Shown here: piece after piece, positions 46,273-58,500 of the stretch
Position numbering within the stretch: the first letter of the stretch is position 1
Layout: each line of letters begins with the position of its first letter
Source: Luzula sylvatica
Lineage: Eukaryota; Streptophyta; Magnoliopsida; Poales; Juncaceae
Assembly: GCA_946800325.1 (NCBI GenBank)
Contig: OX326961.1
Location: forward strand, 1,404,655 to 1,468,654
DNA length: 64,000 nt
Reading direction: 5' to 3'
Translations under genes and position numbers: made by a program
Notes under the pieces: generated by a model
What the model was told of the DNA's origin: nothing
Databases searched by the model: none
Seen by the model: only the letters and a program-made list of their open reading frames with translations

Positions 46273-47288
46273 ACCACACCCTGCGTGCGTACTCCGAGTC
46301 TTCAAAATAATTACGACTACAATTTAAATTCAAAAAAAAAAAAAAAAAAACTAATTGTATGAATTAGGAAATTTATAATAAGCTACCAATATGACAATTA
46401 TCAGGAAACAAAATATATGTAAATTTACCAGTGTGTCTAAATTAAGGTGAGAAATCAAATTCGAGACATGTTTTAACTTTAACACCATCATTTGTTCCTG
46501 ACTTTCCTGCTATACTTTCTCGAAATAGAGGTGAAAATCAAACAAAGTCATGAAATCAAATTACAAGATTACAATCGATTGAGGTGAAATCATACGAAAT
46601 AGCAAAATTAAATTTTTCCCTGTGAATCTCCAAATAGGAAACTTGTAGAAAATTCAACTTTTTCCATGACTCATAAATTTTGTAATTTTGCAATTTGGCC
46701 CCTAAAATATTACAAAATCAAAATTGAACATTTTTCTCCATTGACTTTGACATCAACACCAAACGATTATCAATATTTCGTGCAAAGAAGTTATGTCATC
46801 TACAATCTAATCTAGAAGAATTTCAAGTTTTAAGATTCGAAGTTTTCTTTCCTTAAACTCTCTTCAATTTGAAATGTTAATGGGTGATTATCTGGTAGAA
46901 TCTTTTTTTCAATTCTTATACAAATTAACAAGGATATTTTAGGTATTTTTCAATATTCTAATTTAAATAATAATTAATGCAATATTCGAATAGGAAACTA
47001 ATTTGATTGAGAATAACTAATTAATTATAAATTTCCAAAATACCTTTTTCAAAAGGTTCTACCATATAATCACCCTTGTTAATAATAGTAGCAAATAATA
47101 TTTATTACAGCTACGCATGAACTAAATAGTTGTATCTCTCTCCACACTTTACAATTACAAATCTAAAACTACCAAATATAACAATCTAATATTTTATTCA
47201 ATTAAGGCTTGAACATTAAGATCTGTAATCCATACACGATGCAATTCAAATACATAATTAGACAACAACAATATTAAATTACATTACA
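46273..47288. other. Convergent 3' flanks of the ARF-GEF and trihelix genes
   Basis: A 19-base A tract lies at 46332-46350, about 60 bp after the ARF-GEF stop codon. The rest is AT-rich and should hold both 3' UTRs. No other gene was seen. Confidence 0.5.
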
Positions 47289-48392
47289 TTAATTACTCAA
47301 ATCATCATCATCTTCTTCATCATCGTCATCCATAGTATCATCATCCTCATTATCATTATCATCTTCATCAACATTAATATTATCACCATTGTTAAGATCA
47401 TTATTATCATCATCATCATCATTACCACCTTCATCTTCGTCCTCTTCTTCTTCTTCTCGATCATCATCGTCAGAGCCGTCTCCAATCATCGCAATTTCAG
47501 ATTGAGCACGTTCAAAAATCTCCCTTCTTTTCTCCTCCAGTTCCTTCATAAACTCGTTCCTCATCTTCTCCAGTTCCTTTGCTCGATCCTTCCTGTTGCT
47601 CTCCAGTCTCTCAAACACTCCTTCGATTCTCCTCACTGAATCTGCCAAAACCCTAAATTTCGAGTCTCCATTATCATCATGAATCCGATTAGTATCATAA
47701 TTATCTTCTTCTTCAGATCCAGCATAGCGTGGTTCCTCTCCATTTAAATGCTCTCCATTATCCAGTCCAAACCTCAGTCTCGGCATCTCTGGTTCTTGCC
47801 TGAATTGCCTCGGCATCTCCGGCTCTTGCCTGAATTGCCTCGGCACCTCCGGCTCTTGCCTGAGTTGCCTCTTTTCCAATTGAGGTGGTCTATCCCCCAA
47901 TAACTCATCCATCTTTTCAAAATAATCCCAATTAGAACTCGAGCTTACCTCCAAGACTCCATTTTTGTGCTTCTTATACATCTTTTTCAAGGTCTCGATG
48001 CGATTCTGGCATTGCAGCACGCTATATTTTCGTTCACAGATCTCATTCACGTCTCTGGCAATCCGCGCCCAGTGATCGGAGTTCAATTTACCCTTCCCGT
48101 TCATTAAAAATCGGTCGCCCCATGCTCGAATTAGGGCAAAGGTTGAATCCTTCGACCAGTCGGCTGGAATCTTTACGTGATCGGGTCGATTGGAACCGGT
48201 ACCTTTCCGAGACACCAATTTGAAACCTTGTGCGTGTCGATCGACCTTCGGACGCTTGACAGGCGGTGCTTCATCGGCTGAAGAAGGAGAGGTAAGATAA
48301 TTACCTGCGTCGTCGGAATTGGAGGGAGAAGGAGGTGACGGGAAAGGGCGGCGGTTCTTGGGAGGAGGAGGGTGGGGGTAATCGTCGTCCAT
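47289..48392 (-). CDS. Trihelix transcription factor (ASIL/SIP1-like clade)
   Basis: An intronless 367-residue protein. It opens with a Pro-rich segment and a basic PPVKRPKVDRH (about 43-53), a likely nuclear signal. Residues 79-166 are a trihelix (GT, Myb/SANT-like) DNA-binding domain with the three spaced tryptophans W79, W91 and W108 (DWSKDSTFALIRAWGDRFL, SDHWARIARDVNE) and a following helix (CQNRIETLKKMYKKHK). Residues 175-204 are three 10-residue repeats of RQFRQEPEMP. About 245-300 is a charged coiled coil (RRIEGVFERLESNRKDRAKE). The final 60 residues are almost all Asp, Glu and Asn. This order (trihelix, then C-terminal coiled coil) is that of the SIP1/ASIL clade, nuclear regulators that include repressors of seed-maturation genes. 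DNA target and role are not inferable here. A shadow frame exists at 47297-47485. Confidence 0.88.
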   Translation of the reverse strand: MDDDYPHPPPPKNRRPFPSPPSPSNSDDAGNYLTSPSSADEAPPVKRPKVDRHAQGFKLVSRKGTGSNRPDHVKIPADWSKDSTFALIRAWGDRFLMNGKGKLNSDHWARIARDVNEICERKYSVLQCQNRIETLKKMYKKHKNGVLEVSSSSNWDYFEKMDELLGDRPPQLEKRQLRQEPEVPRQFRQEPEMPRQFRQEPEMPRLRFGLDNGEHLNGEEPRYAGSEEEDNYDTNRIHDDNGDSKFRVLADSVRRIEGVFERLESNRKDRAKELEKMRNEFMKELEEKRREIFERAQSEIAMIGDGSDDDDREEEEEDEDEGGNDDDDDNNDLNNGDNINVDEDDNDNEDDDTMDDDDEEDDDDLSN

Positions 48393-49910
48393 TGATTGGG
48401 TAATGCGAGAAAGGGGAAATGGAACGGAGGCGACGAGAGAAGGTAAGATCGGAAGTCCGGTGAGTCTTGGGAATAATGTCTCCGTTTTAAAACAAAATGG
48501 AGGCGTCCGGTTATATATTGGGCTTTGAATAGAGATTCTCTTGGGCTGTTTTGGGCTAGTAGTCCATATTTTGTTAAATTAAATCAGATCATTTTAATTA
48601 AGAGAAATTAGTTGTTCCTTTTATTCATTTTGATACATATTCGAGTCTAATAAATATTAATATAGTTTTATTATTATTTTAATTTATATTAGTATTAATA
48701 TTAATATATTTTATGCGGTTATTGTATGATCACAAAAGATATATGGGTTTTGAGGTCAAGAAACAATTCTTTTTGTCAAAATTAAGGAATAAACATGTAT
48801 AAAAATAAGGGGCACAAGCAAACATAATTAACATTTTATTTCATTTCACATGAACACAAGTCATTGTTAGTTGATAAGCAAATCAATTAACAATCAATTT
48901 TCTTTTTCACTCGTCTCCAATTATTTCAAAATAAAATAAATATTTTTGTGGTTAAATTTTTAATAACTAGACGAGCTAGTGCTCTGTTAGATTCTCTGTC
49001 AAAGTTTGATAAATAGATTCTTTTTGAAATTTTGGCATAAAAACAAAACAATTAATACTTTTGTTTCTTCTGGCCGTTGGATTAAGAAAATGATTCTAGT
49101 TCGATTATTTTATGTCATTCGCTCTGTGGTCGTTTCTGTAAGAAATTATTATATTTAAGTATAATAATCATATTCTCATTTGTGTTTATTTGAAAAGTCA
49201 TATTATATTTTTTTATAATACATTTTTTACAATATGTCTTCAATTTTCTAAAACATAATTATTATTTTAAAACAATTTATAATATTTTTATCATTTTTAA
49301 AAATATTTACAAAAATAAATTATATTTTAAACCATTTATGGTTTTCTACAAATATTTGTAATATCATTTATTTGTAGGAAACCACAAATATTTGTATTAT
49401 AACTCATTTGTAGAAAATCGCAAATGGTTCAATATATTATTTTAATTTTGTAAATATTTTAAAAATGATAAAGACATTATAAATTATTTCAAAATGATAA
49501 TTATATTTGAGTAAGACGTATTGTAAAAAATATACTATAAAAAAATGTAAAATGATTTTCCAAATTAACACGAGAATATAATCTTATATTTAAATGTAAT
49601 AACTTCTTGTCCAAAATATTTTTTAAAATATGATTTTTATTTACTAAATAAAGTACTATTAAATATATCCTTTTATTAAATATGAATATTTCTAGAAACA
49701 CATTTATTTTTAAAGAAAATATAATTTTGTAAGACTTAATAGTAAAATATATATATATTTTTTGCATAATATAAATATCGAGTATATATAAGGATACAAT
49801 ATAGGGTGAAATATTAATGAAACTCAAATTTGACAAACTTTCCATTTTTGAAAAATCAAGAGTATTATTTTTTTGTATTTCCAAATTTGTTGGTCTATTT
49901 TGGTTCATAG
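48393..49910. other. Upstream of the trihelix gene; AT-rich intergenic
   Basis: The first 150 bp are the likely leader and core promoter of the trihelix gene on minus. At 49320-49440 a short imperfect inverted repeat (AAACCATTTATGGTTTTCTACAAATATTTG against the reverse of ...AAATCGCAAATGG) suggests a small foldback element. No gene was recognised. Confidence 0.4.
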
Positions 49911-51150
49911 TTAGCTAATCTGCGAATGATACGCGTATTATTCACGTATTATACGATTTTTTTGAAAAACACGAACTTCGCGTTTCCATTTCAATTGTTC
50001 GGAATAATACGCGTATATTATAACTTGGAAAAGTTCGGCCGAACTTTTACGAATTTTTCCAAATATGTCATTCAACTGATTTTGGGCAACTTTATAATTG
50101 GATATTCATGAATTTAGACCATGGTCAGTCATTCGGGATACGGCAATAATACGATACGGGATACATTCGTGTATAATTCGGATAATGCGTTTTTCAATAC
50201 GGCAAAAAATTCGGACCTAAAAAACGTGAACGGGTAATATTCGCATTTGTATAGGTTCGTGTATAATTCGATTTTTATTAAAAATTCGGTTAAAAAAATT
50301 CGGCAAAATATAATATCGCGAAATTCGCGTATTTTTCAAAATTCGTATAATTCGTGTATTATTCGCGAACTATTCGCGAATTGACTAACTTAGATCATGA
50401 TATGACTCATGTAAATTAGAAATTGCAATACAAAGAAACAATTAAAAATTCCCAATTAAAAAAATTCGGCAAAAAATCGGCCGAATTTTTTTTGGCCATA
50501 AAATTCGCGAATATTTCCGAATCACTGAATTGGATAAGCGAAGTTCGCGTATTTTTCAAAATTCGTATAATTCGTGTATTATTCGCGAACTATTCGCGAA
50601 TTGACTAACTTAAATTTAGACCATCTTTTATACGATATCATCCATTTAGTAATTTTATAATACGATATCATGCATGTGAGCAATTATAGATTAATGGAAA
50701 TAATACATTACAATGTACACGTGTGTACACAATCATATGCCAAACTTAACACCTGTCTAATTTTCTAGCAAATTTTGATAACTTCCATTGTAGTATGGAT
50801 ACTATGGCATTATTGCTTAACTAAATACTAAATATTTTGCAAATTTTGGTAACTGAGTTTTATTTTCTATGTCAAACAAACAATTTTCAGTGCAAATTTA
50901 TGTTGAATTGATTTTTTATATTTAAATAACAATAATTGGAGCATAATATATACATGCATACTTTGCCGAATTTTTCGTATCGAATCTTTAATAAAAATCG
51001 TATTATACACGAACGTATACGAATACGAATATTTTCCGTCCACGTTTTTTGGTCCGAATTTTTTGCCGTACTGAAAAACGTATTATCCGAATCATATGCG
51101 GACGAATTCCGCACCGTATTATTGCCGTAATCCGAATGACTGATTATGTT
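49911..51150. mobile_element. Nested inverted-repeat elements with TTCGCGAA-rich termini
   Basis: One inverted pair is AGTTAGCTAATCTGCGAAT (49911) against AATTCGCGAA...GACTAACT, which occurs twice (ending about 50390 and 50608). A second pair is TCAGTCATTCGGGATACGGC (about 50127) against GCCGTAATCCGAATGACTGA (about 51123-51143), with arms of about 185 bp. The arms interleave, so one element seems inserted in another. Long TIRs without coding suit Mutator-like or similar MITEs; the superfamily is not determined. Confidence 0.6.
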
Positions 51151-52675
51151 TTGGTTAATTCTAAACTTAATAGGTCCACAAAAAAAAAATCTCATGGTAT
51201 TATCACTCCAAATATTTCGTGATTCCATAATTCTTCTGGTAGGAAATAAGAAACCAATTATGTACATGTCTTGCAAAATAAAAACATAGACACAATAAAA
51301 TCCGATCATGGATTATTAAGTCTTTGACGATCATATAAAAAATATTTGTTCAGACGAATCATACAAAAATATTACTACAAATTAATTAAATATTTTAATT
51401 TTAATTACAAAATTAATTCATATTATGCATTTTTATAACATCATGACATATAAATTAATTTGTAGTAATATTTTATTTTTGTTTCGGATTCTACAACTTG
51501 AGTCGAAATTTTATCACAATTCTACCAAATTAAGATTTTACATCCGACACAAATCGGTTTGTGGGAGTTAGAGTGGTTGAATCGTAAAATTTTAAGACAA
51601 ATCGGAATTTAACAATCATGATCTCTGTAATAAATATAAAAAATAGAATTTCCATATTAGTAAAATATTATTTCTAAAATTTCAGAATATAAGATCCAAT
51701 TAAAAATATAACTCTTCCGACGATCAAAATCGAGTTCTTATGTGTTAATATTTTTCTAAAGAGTATAATCGTAATTACATTTTTATGGATAATTTAAATA
51801 AATATTTTATAGGGTCTTATTCGCAAAATGATCAATCCATTAATAATGCAACAAATAGAGTTTCTAAAATAAACCTTCATATACTTGTAAATCCAAGAAT
51901 TTGCAAATATGATAATTTTATGGGTATGTATGAAATGTCCCATTTCCGCCTCATCACTCCTTCATTAACCCTGCGGCACACACCTCTCCCCATTCATAAC
52001 CATTAGCCAACAACATGCACTCATGAAACACCAAGTAAAAGAAGATAGAAAAATAAGAAAAAACAACGAAAAAGTGAAATTTCGGTAAACGAAAAGCATG
52101 AGAAGATTGAGGAGGTGAAGTTGTGCAAATAGACAAGATCAAAAGAAGAATTTCATCCAAGTTTCGAGTAGGTCCATTTTTCAGTCCATTTTGTGCGAGG
52201 TTCCAATTGTCTTCGTATATCGAGTTATTTCGATTAAGTGAGTGCCACTCTCACTTTTCTCTTGTTAAAATTCGAATTACGAGCGTTTCTAGACCTTACT
52301 TAGTAGTCTAGGGTCCTCGCTTTAAAATCAGTATTTTGCATTAAAAACCGTGCTACTTCAATAAAATATATATTATGTAGATTTGAACATATATATGTAT
52401 GCATAATTTGATTTCGATAAAACGTAAGCCATGCTTACGATTTTACATAGCGTCCTATGATAACTTGACGCATCTTCTCCGGTATGTTTTAGTTTGTTAG
52501 GTTTAGTGTCGCGTGATCCCGTGACGCTCTTTGAAGGGAAAGCGTAGCAATCTTGATGTAGTGCAATGTCCCGTTCCATTATAGGTTTCGTTGTGGCACA
52601 AGAATATCCAGTCGTCAGCTCATTTGTTGGGAATTCGCGCTTCCTGAGCTTTTTGTTTTGTTCCATTCCGTGTGT
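51151..52675. other. Intergenic, no recognised gene
   Basis: AT-rich to about 52100. The last 50 bp before the LTR contain an extra TGTTGGGAATTC (52625), repeating the LTR terminus at 52676. No coding was recognised; the open frame 52373-52969 on minus is mostly LTR. Confidence 0.45.
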
Positions 52676-53625
52676 TGTTGGGAATTCATTTCGTCCCCGG
52701 GCCCGCGCAGCGGATATGTAGGCCCGGTCCGGTTCCCTTAATCCAAGATCACGCCATGACTTCGAAGGGTACGATGCAAATAAGAAGATTAGATTCATAC
52801 CAGTGCAAAATTGATTGCACACGACGGGTTGATTACTGGTCTTCTTTCTCCTGTCACGTTGGTGACAATCCGCGCGTCCCACACCACGCGTCTTCCACCG
52901 CGCGAACCACAAGTGCCGCTCCTCTACTTGTATCCACCGTGAGTCGGAGTTCGTCGGTCGCGGGTGCAACTGCCTAGACGATGCACCGGCGAACTTGCTT
53001 GATCGATTGATTCTCTATACCGGAAAACTCCTTTTCTCGGTTCTCTCTCTTTACACCCTTTCACTCTCTAGAAAGATGTCTCTCTATAATTCTGGAATAT
53101 TCTAAATAATCCGAATGATTGGACTGAATCAAGCATTCTTTGATGAGAGAGAATTATCCTATTTATATCACATAGGATTATGATGGGCCAAAAGACATGT
53201 ATATCCAATATACACTCTTTCACACAGAAAGTTGCATGAACCTGTTCAGTATTCTGTCCATACGAAATTGGTAAAGTCCTCTGACAGAAAATCAACCTAC
53301 ACGAAAGTTGTAGATAATCTTACTATCTACCCAACCCAATTTGGCCCAGCCCAATTGGAGTTCGTATGCAAAAGTTATGACTGTTTCACTAAATGTATGT
53401 CATACTGTTGCACCATTTCGGTATTTCATAGAAACGACACTGATACTTCGTTCATATGAAATATATTTCTACATGAAGGTTGTAGATAATCTTATTATAT
53501 ATCTAACCCAATTTGAACCATTCAAATTGAATTTTCCTACTGAAAGATATGACCACGAATGTACGCTTACATTCGTTTATCCTCGTGTACACTTTTACGG
53601 TTGATCCGAAACTGTATTTACTTCA
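52676..53625 (-). mobile_element. Copia LTR (element 5)
   Basis: A 950-bp LTR of the same family, with a PPT (53626-53636, GAGTGGGAGAC on minus) before its minus-strand start. It ends GAATTCCCAACA on minus. The palindromic TAGATAAT...ATTATCTA-type units are present near 53310 and 53480. Confidence 0.9.
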
Positions 53626-54543
53626 GTCTCCCACTCAATTTCAGATCTACCTAAAAGGTGCTCATGCATATCCAATATGCACGATTTTAGAGAATATAGC
53701 TCGCGTATCAAATACCAAGCTACGCACATCTTATGTGCCAGCTTTATAATCAAGCCCGACTTAGTACGACTCGTTGTGTGACCATGTAGGTTCGGTTAAC
53801 GATGGTAGTAGGCTGTTTCCATAGCACTACAAGCCCATGAGCGGGATCTAGTTACTCCATAATGGCTACCCATGTTAACACGAAGAATGATTATGATCAT
53901 TGTGCCCATCTCGAATAGCGGTCATTAGTTCTCTTGTTAGCGATATCCGTTAATCAAAAGACATGGTGGTAGTCATCCTTATATTTTGATTAACTATACT
54001 TATTCCTCGTTTCCGAACTGATTTAACAATTTCAATCGATATTAACCGTTAATATCATTGACCAAGGCCTTGGTTTTCGTTAATCAATTCATCGAGTGGC
54101 CTAAGAGATATCTCTTCCTTTCGGAATAAACAATTCCTATCTTGGAGACTCATATTGAATTCCGTGTTTCGGACAATACCCAATGATGACCGTTTTAGCT
54201 CCCTGTTACGGTGAGCGTAAGGTCATATCAAAGTATTATGTTACACATGTAACGCAATCGATGGTCCCCTCAAGTATGAAGAACCTAATACCCTACTCGT
54301 CGCGAGTCCATCCATAATGACTAAACCATGTCATGGTCTCGCGGCTTCGGTCATATCCAATATATGTCACCTAGCATATATCTACATTCCCAATTCGACA
54401 AACACCTTTGTCCTATGATTAGCAAAACATAATCATCTCCTCGGCTAACGTACTAGTGTACATGTTCAGTCTATTATCTGATAATGTAAATGCTTCACTC
54501 TTAAGCAAACTGCATCATGACTAGGGATGTTTAGAAATGAAAC
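53626..54543 (-). mobile_element. 3' noncoding region of copia element 5 (truncated)
   Basis: Collinear with 55556-56473 of element 4. It stops at TTTAGAAATGAAAC, where the next LTR begins. LTR plus this region (52676-54543) and 54544-56473 thus form a direct tandem pair. Confidence 0.85.
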
Positions 54544-55555
54544 TGTTGGGAATTCATCCCGACCCCGGGCCCGCGCAGCGGAATGAAGGCCCGGTCCGGT
54601 TCCCTAAATCCAAGATCACGCCATGACTTCGAGGGTACGATGCAAATAGAAGGATAGATCTATACCAGTGCCAAATTGATGGCACACGAAGGGTTGATCG
54701 CCGCCTTCTATTCCTCCTGTCACGTTGGTGACAATCCGCGCGTCCCATACCACGCGTCCTTCACCACTCGTTAACTACGCCGGTTCACTCGACTTCGTCT
54801 TCGTGCGTCCAAGCGTTTCCACCGTCTTTCTCACTCGAGTCGATCACAATCGAAGAACCACAAACGTCGTTCCTCTACTTGTATCCACGTTGATTCGTAA
54901 GACGTCGGTCACGGATGCACCTGCCTAGACGATGCACCGGCGAACTTGCTCGATCTAATCGATTCTCTATTTCTCTCTCTTCGCACCTTTTCACTCACGA
55001 AAGATCAAATCTGAATTTGCTCTTTTTCTTGTGTATTGGGAAGAATGATAATCTCTATAGTCTGATCTGGATGATAGAGAAAGTATCCTATTTATATCTA
55101 ATAGGATTAGGATTAGCCAAAAGGCATGTATATCCAATATACATCCTTTCACACAGAAAAGTGCATGAACCTGTTCAGTGTTCTGTCCAGACGAAATCGA
55201 TACATTTCTCTGACAGCAAATCACCCAACATGAAAGTTGTATATAATCTCATTATCTACACAACCCAATTTGGCCCAGCCCAATTGGAGTTCGTATGCAA
55301 AAGTTATGACTGTTTTACTAACTGTATGTCATACTGTTGCACCCTTTCAGTATTTCACATAAACGACACTGATACTTCGTTCATATGAAATATATTTCTA
55401 CATGAAGGTTATAGATAATCTAATTATCTATCTAACCCAATTTGAACCATTCAAATCGGATTTTCCCACTGACAGTTATGGCCACGAATGTACGACTACA
55501 TTCGTTTATCCTTGTGTACACTTTTACGGTTGATCCTGAAACTGTATTTCCTTCA
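54544..55555 (-). mobile_element. Copia element 4, 3' LTR
   Basis: This 1012-bp LTR starts TGAAGG at 55555 (minus) after the PPT 55556-55566 and ends GGGATGAATTCCCAACA at 54544. It pairs with the 5' LTR at 61925-63017; the two differ at many sites and in their last bases (CCCAACA against CCCCATCA), so the insertion is old or the element is recombinant. Confidence 0.9.
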
Positions 55556-58500
55556 GTCTCCCACTCAATTTCAGATCTACCTAAAAGGTACTCATGCATA
55601 TTCAATACGCACGATTTTAGAGAATATAGCTCGCGTATCAAATACCAAGCTATGCACATCCAATGTGCCAATTTTATGATTAAGCCCGACTTAGTACGAC
55701 TCGTTGTGTGACCATGTAGGTTCGACTTAACGATGGCAGTAGGTTGTTTCCAATACCTACAAGCTCATGAGCGGGATCTAGTCACTCCATCATAGCTACC
55801 CATGTTAAACGAATAATGATTGTGATCATTGTGCCTATCTCGAATAGCGGTTACTAGTTCTCTTGTTTGCGATATCCGTTAATCAAAAGGCATGGTAATA
55901 GTCATCCTTATAATTTGATTAACTACACTTATTCCCCGATTCCGAGTTGAGTTAACAAATTTCAATCGATATTAACCATTAATATCATTGACTGTGGCCA
56001 CAGTTTTCGTTAATCGACTCATCGAGCGGCGCCTAAGAGATATCTCTTCCTTTCGGAATAAACAATTCCTATCTTGGAGACTCACATTGAATTCCGTGTT
56101 TCGGACAATACCCAATGATGACCCTTTTAACTCCCTGTTACGGTGAGCGTAAGATCATATCAAAGCATTGTGTTACGCACGTAACGCAATCAATGATCCC
56201 CTCAAGTTTGAAGAACCTAAAACCCTATCCGTCGCAAGTCCATCTATAATGACTAAACCATGTCATGGTTTCGCGGCTTTGGTCATATCCAATATATGTA
56301 ACCTAACATATATCTACGTTCCCGATTCGACAAGCACCTTGTCCCATGATTAGCAAAACATAATCATCTCCTCGGCAAACGTACTAGTGTACGCGTTCAG
56401 TCTATTATCTAATAATAGAAATGCTTCTCTCTTAAGCAAGCTGATCCGCGACTAGGGATGTTTAGAAATGACACTTTAAGTGTGACGGTTTCGCTGCACA
56501 TGGTCCTCAACCATGTCGACGTCCACACAAGCTCAAATCAAGGTTCATGTAACAATCATATTACACAACCCGCACACAGTTTTCATATAAGGTGAATGCA
56601 TATTAATTTAAGTAAACAAAAATTTTAAAAGGGATGCATTCATATGGATTAAGTATTTGGGTGATACAACATTTACCTATGGGTATCTCCATACCCACAA
56701 CCTGCGATGACTATCGTATTAGATAACTACACTCTACTCTCTTCTTCCTCCTCTAGGTATCTCCATACCCATAGTCATCGCATGACAGTCACGCGCGACT
56801 AGAGAGAGCGGTTTTGTAAACGGTTCCGCACGTTCCCGCTAGTGTTAATCTTCAGCAGGATTGGAACATTTCCAATACCTACGATCACATATTTTCGCAA
56901 AATTTCATGGATCAATGAAATTTTCTGAGTATTAGTTAGAAGTGGTTGTGACCTCGGCATTTTTGGCTTGTGCTATTGCGTATCACGCAATACACAACCA
57001 TAAATCCGATAACTCGTGACTACTCGAGTTTGGTCATGTATCTTGATCCATACCGCTTCCCTTTGTGATTCATAACCACAATATACTCGCCTCCGTAAAT
57101 AGAATAATTATTGGTCATGTGGAACCTTTCCACATAACCATGTTTTCGTTTAAGCAAATCATGTACACACTTTGTGATCGAAAGTCGTGCTACATATTTG
57201 GACGTGCTAAATCTTTGGAAACTGTCGTTGTTATAACTCTTTATAACCAACACGTCCTCCACACCATTATAGATTAAATAAAATCCTGAATTCTTTTGCA
57301 AAGTATTCAAGGATAACATTCACCGCTATTAATACAAATTCCAATGGGTTTAAATATACATAACCATTATGTATATAAATATATAACCATTATACATTCA
57401 CAAGAGTTAGTCTCATGTAATCGAATTACATTCAAACTCATGCGATTCCCATGAATTTTATTGACGGTAAATTAGACGACTTATGTGTACGACGTATAGC
57501 CACATACATATCATGACAGATATAATAGATCCTAACATCAAATGTAAGGCATCATATTATTACTTTTCGCGCTGCTTGATGTCTCACATCGAGCCGTTGA
57601 AAATTTTTGTCATTCGACATTTCGATTTAACTCCTCCAAGGAGTTAAATGTTGAAAACCTTTTTCAACATTATGTCGATATACGTGCTATAATCTAGAAC
57701 GAGGAACTTCTTAGATCTATCCTATAGATCTTCACGCTTAATTCATAAGCAGTCTCGCCTAAATCCTTTGTCGTTACAAGAAATATAACGCAGCTCCCAT
57801 TAACCTTCATGTGTACACAAAGTTTCCATTCATTTCGACAATTTTATAACAGTTTATAACTTCGTCAAAACGAATATTCCAATTCCGAGAAGCTTTCTCT
57901 AATCCATCATATGGATCGTTCAAGCATGTATATACTATTCCGATTCTTACGAATCGACAAAACCGTAAGGTTGTGTCAAGTACACATCCTTTAATAAAAT
58001 TTCTGTTAAGAAATTCAGTTTTGACATCCATCTTGCCACATCACATAGTCATAATACGTGATTATGGCAAGCAGAATTTTGAGAATAGGAAAGCATGGCA
58101 ACATGCGAAAACGTTTCTTCATAGTCCGACTATGAATTGCATGAAACTCTTCGTAAAAAGCCTCGCTTTACATATATGCTTATTCCTATCCATGTAGGTT
58201 CTTCATCTTGAAAAACCCACTCACATTTCACGGTCTAACCCAGAAAGTAATGAAATCAAGTTCTAAACTTGATAATTTACATGGATTGAATCTCAGATTT
58301 CATGACACCATGTCATGTGGAATCAACTTATCATAGCATCCTTGTAGGATATAGAATCATCATATGATTTCGATCTATCATCATTAGCCACGATAAATCC
58401 GTATTTACCGGCTTATGATATAGCCTACTTGATCTACGAAAAATTGCTTTGTGTGTTCGACTCGCGTTCATCAACTCTTGATGAAGCCATGTCAACTTTC

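Noticed and set aside
46332..46350. A-tract as evidence for a retrocopied gene
   Set aside because: The ARF-GEF gene keeps two introns with GT-AG ends, so it is not a retrocopy; the A tract is probably just a simple repeat.
47297..47485. Met/Ile-rich 62-residue frame
   Set aside because: Frame-shifted shadow of the acidic tail of the trihelix gene.
52373..52969. 198-residue minus-strand open frame
   Set aside because: Mostly copia LTR sequence read through its GC-rich part; similar frames occur in the other LTRs (for example 11677-11979 and 61870-62196).
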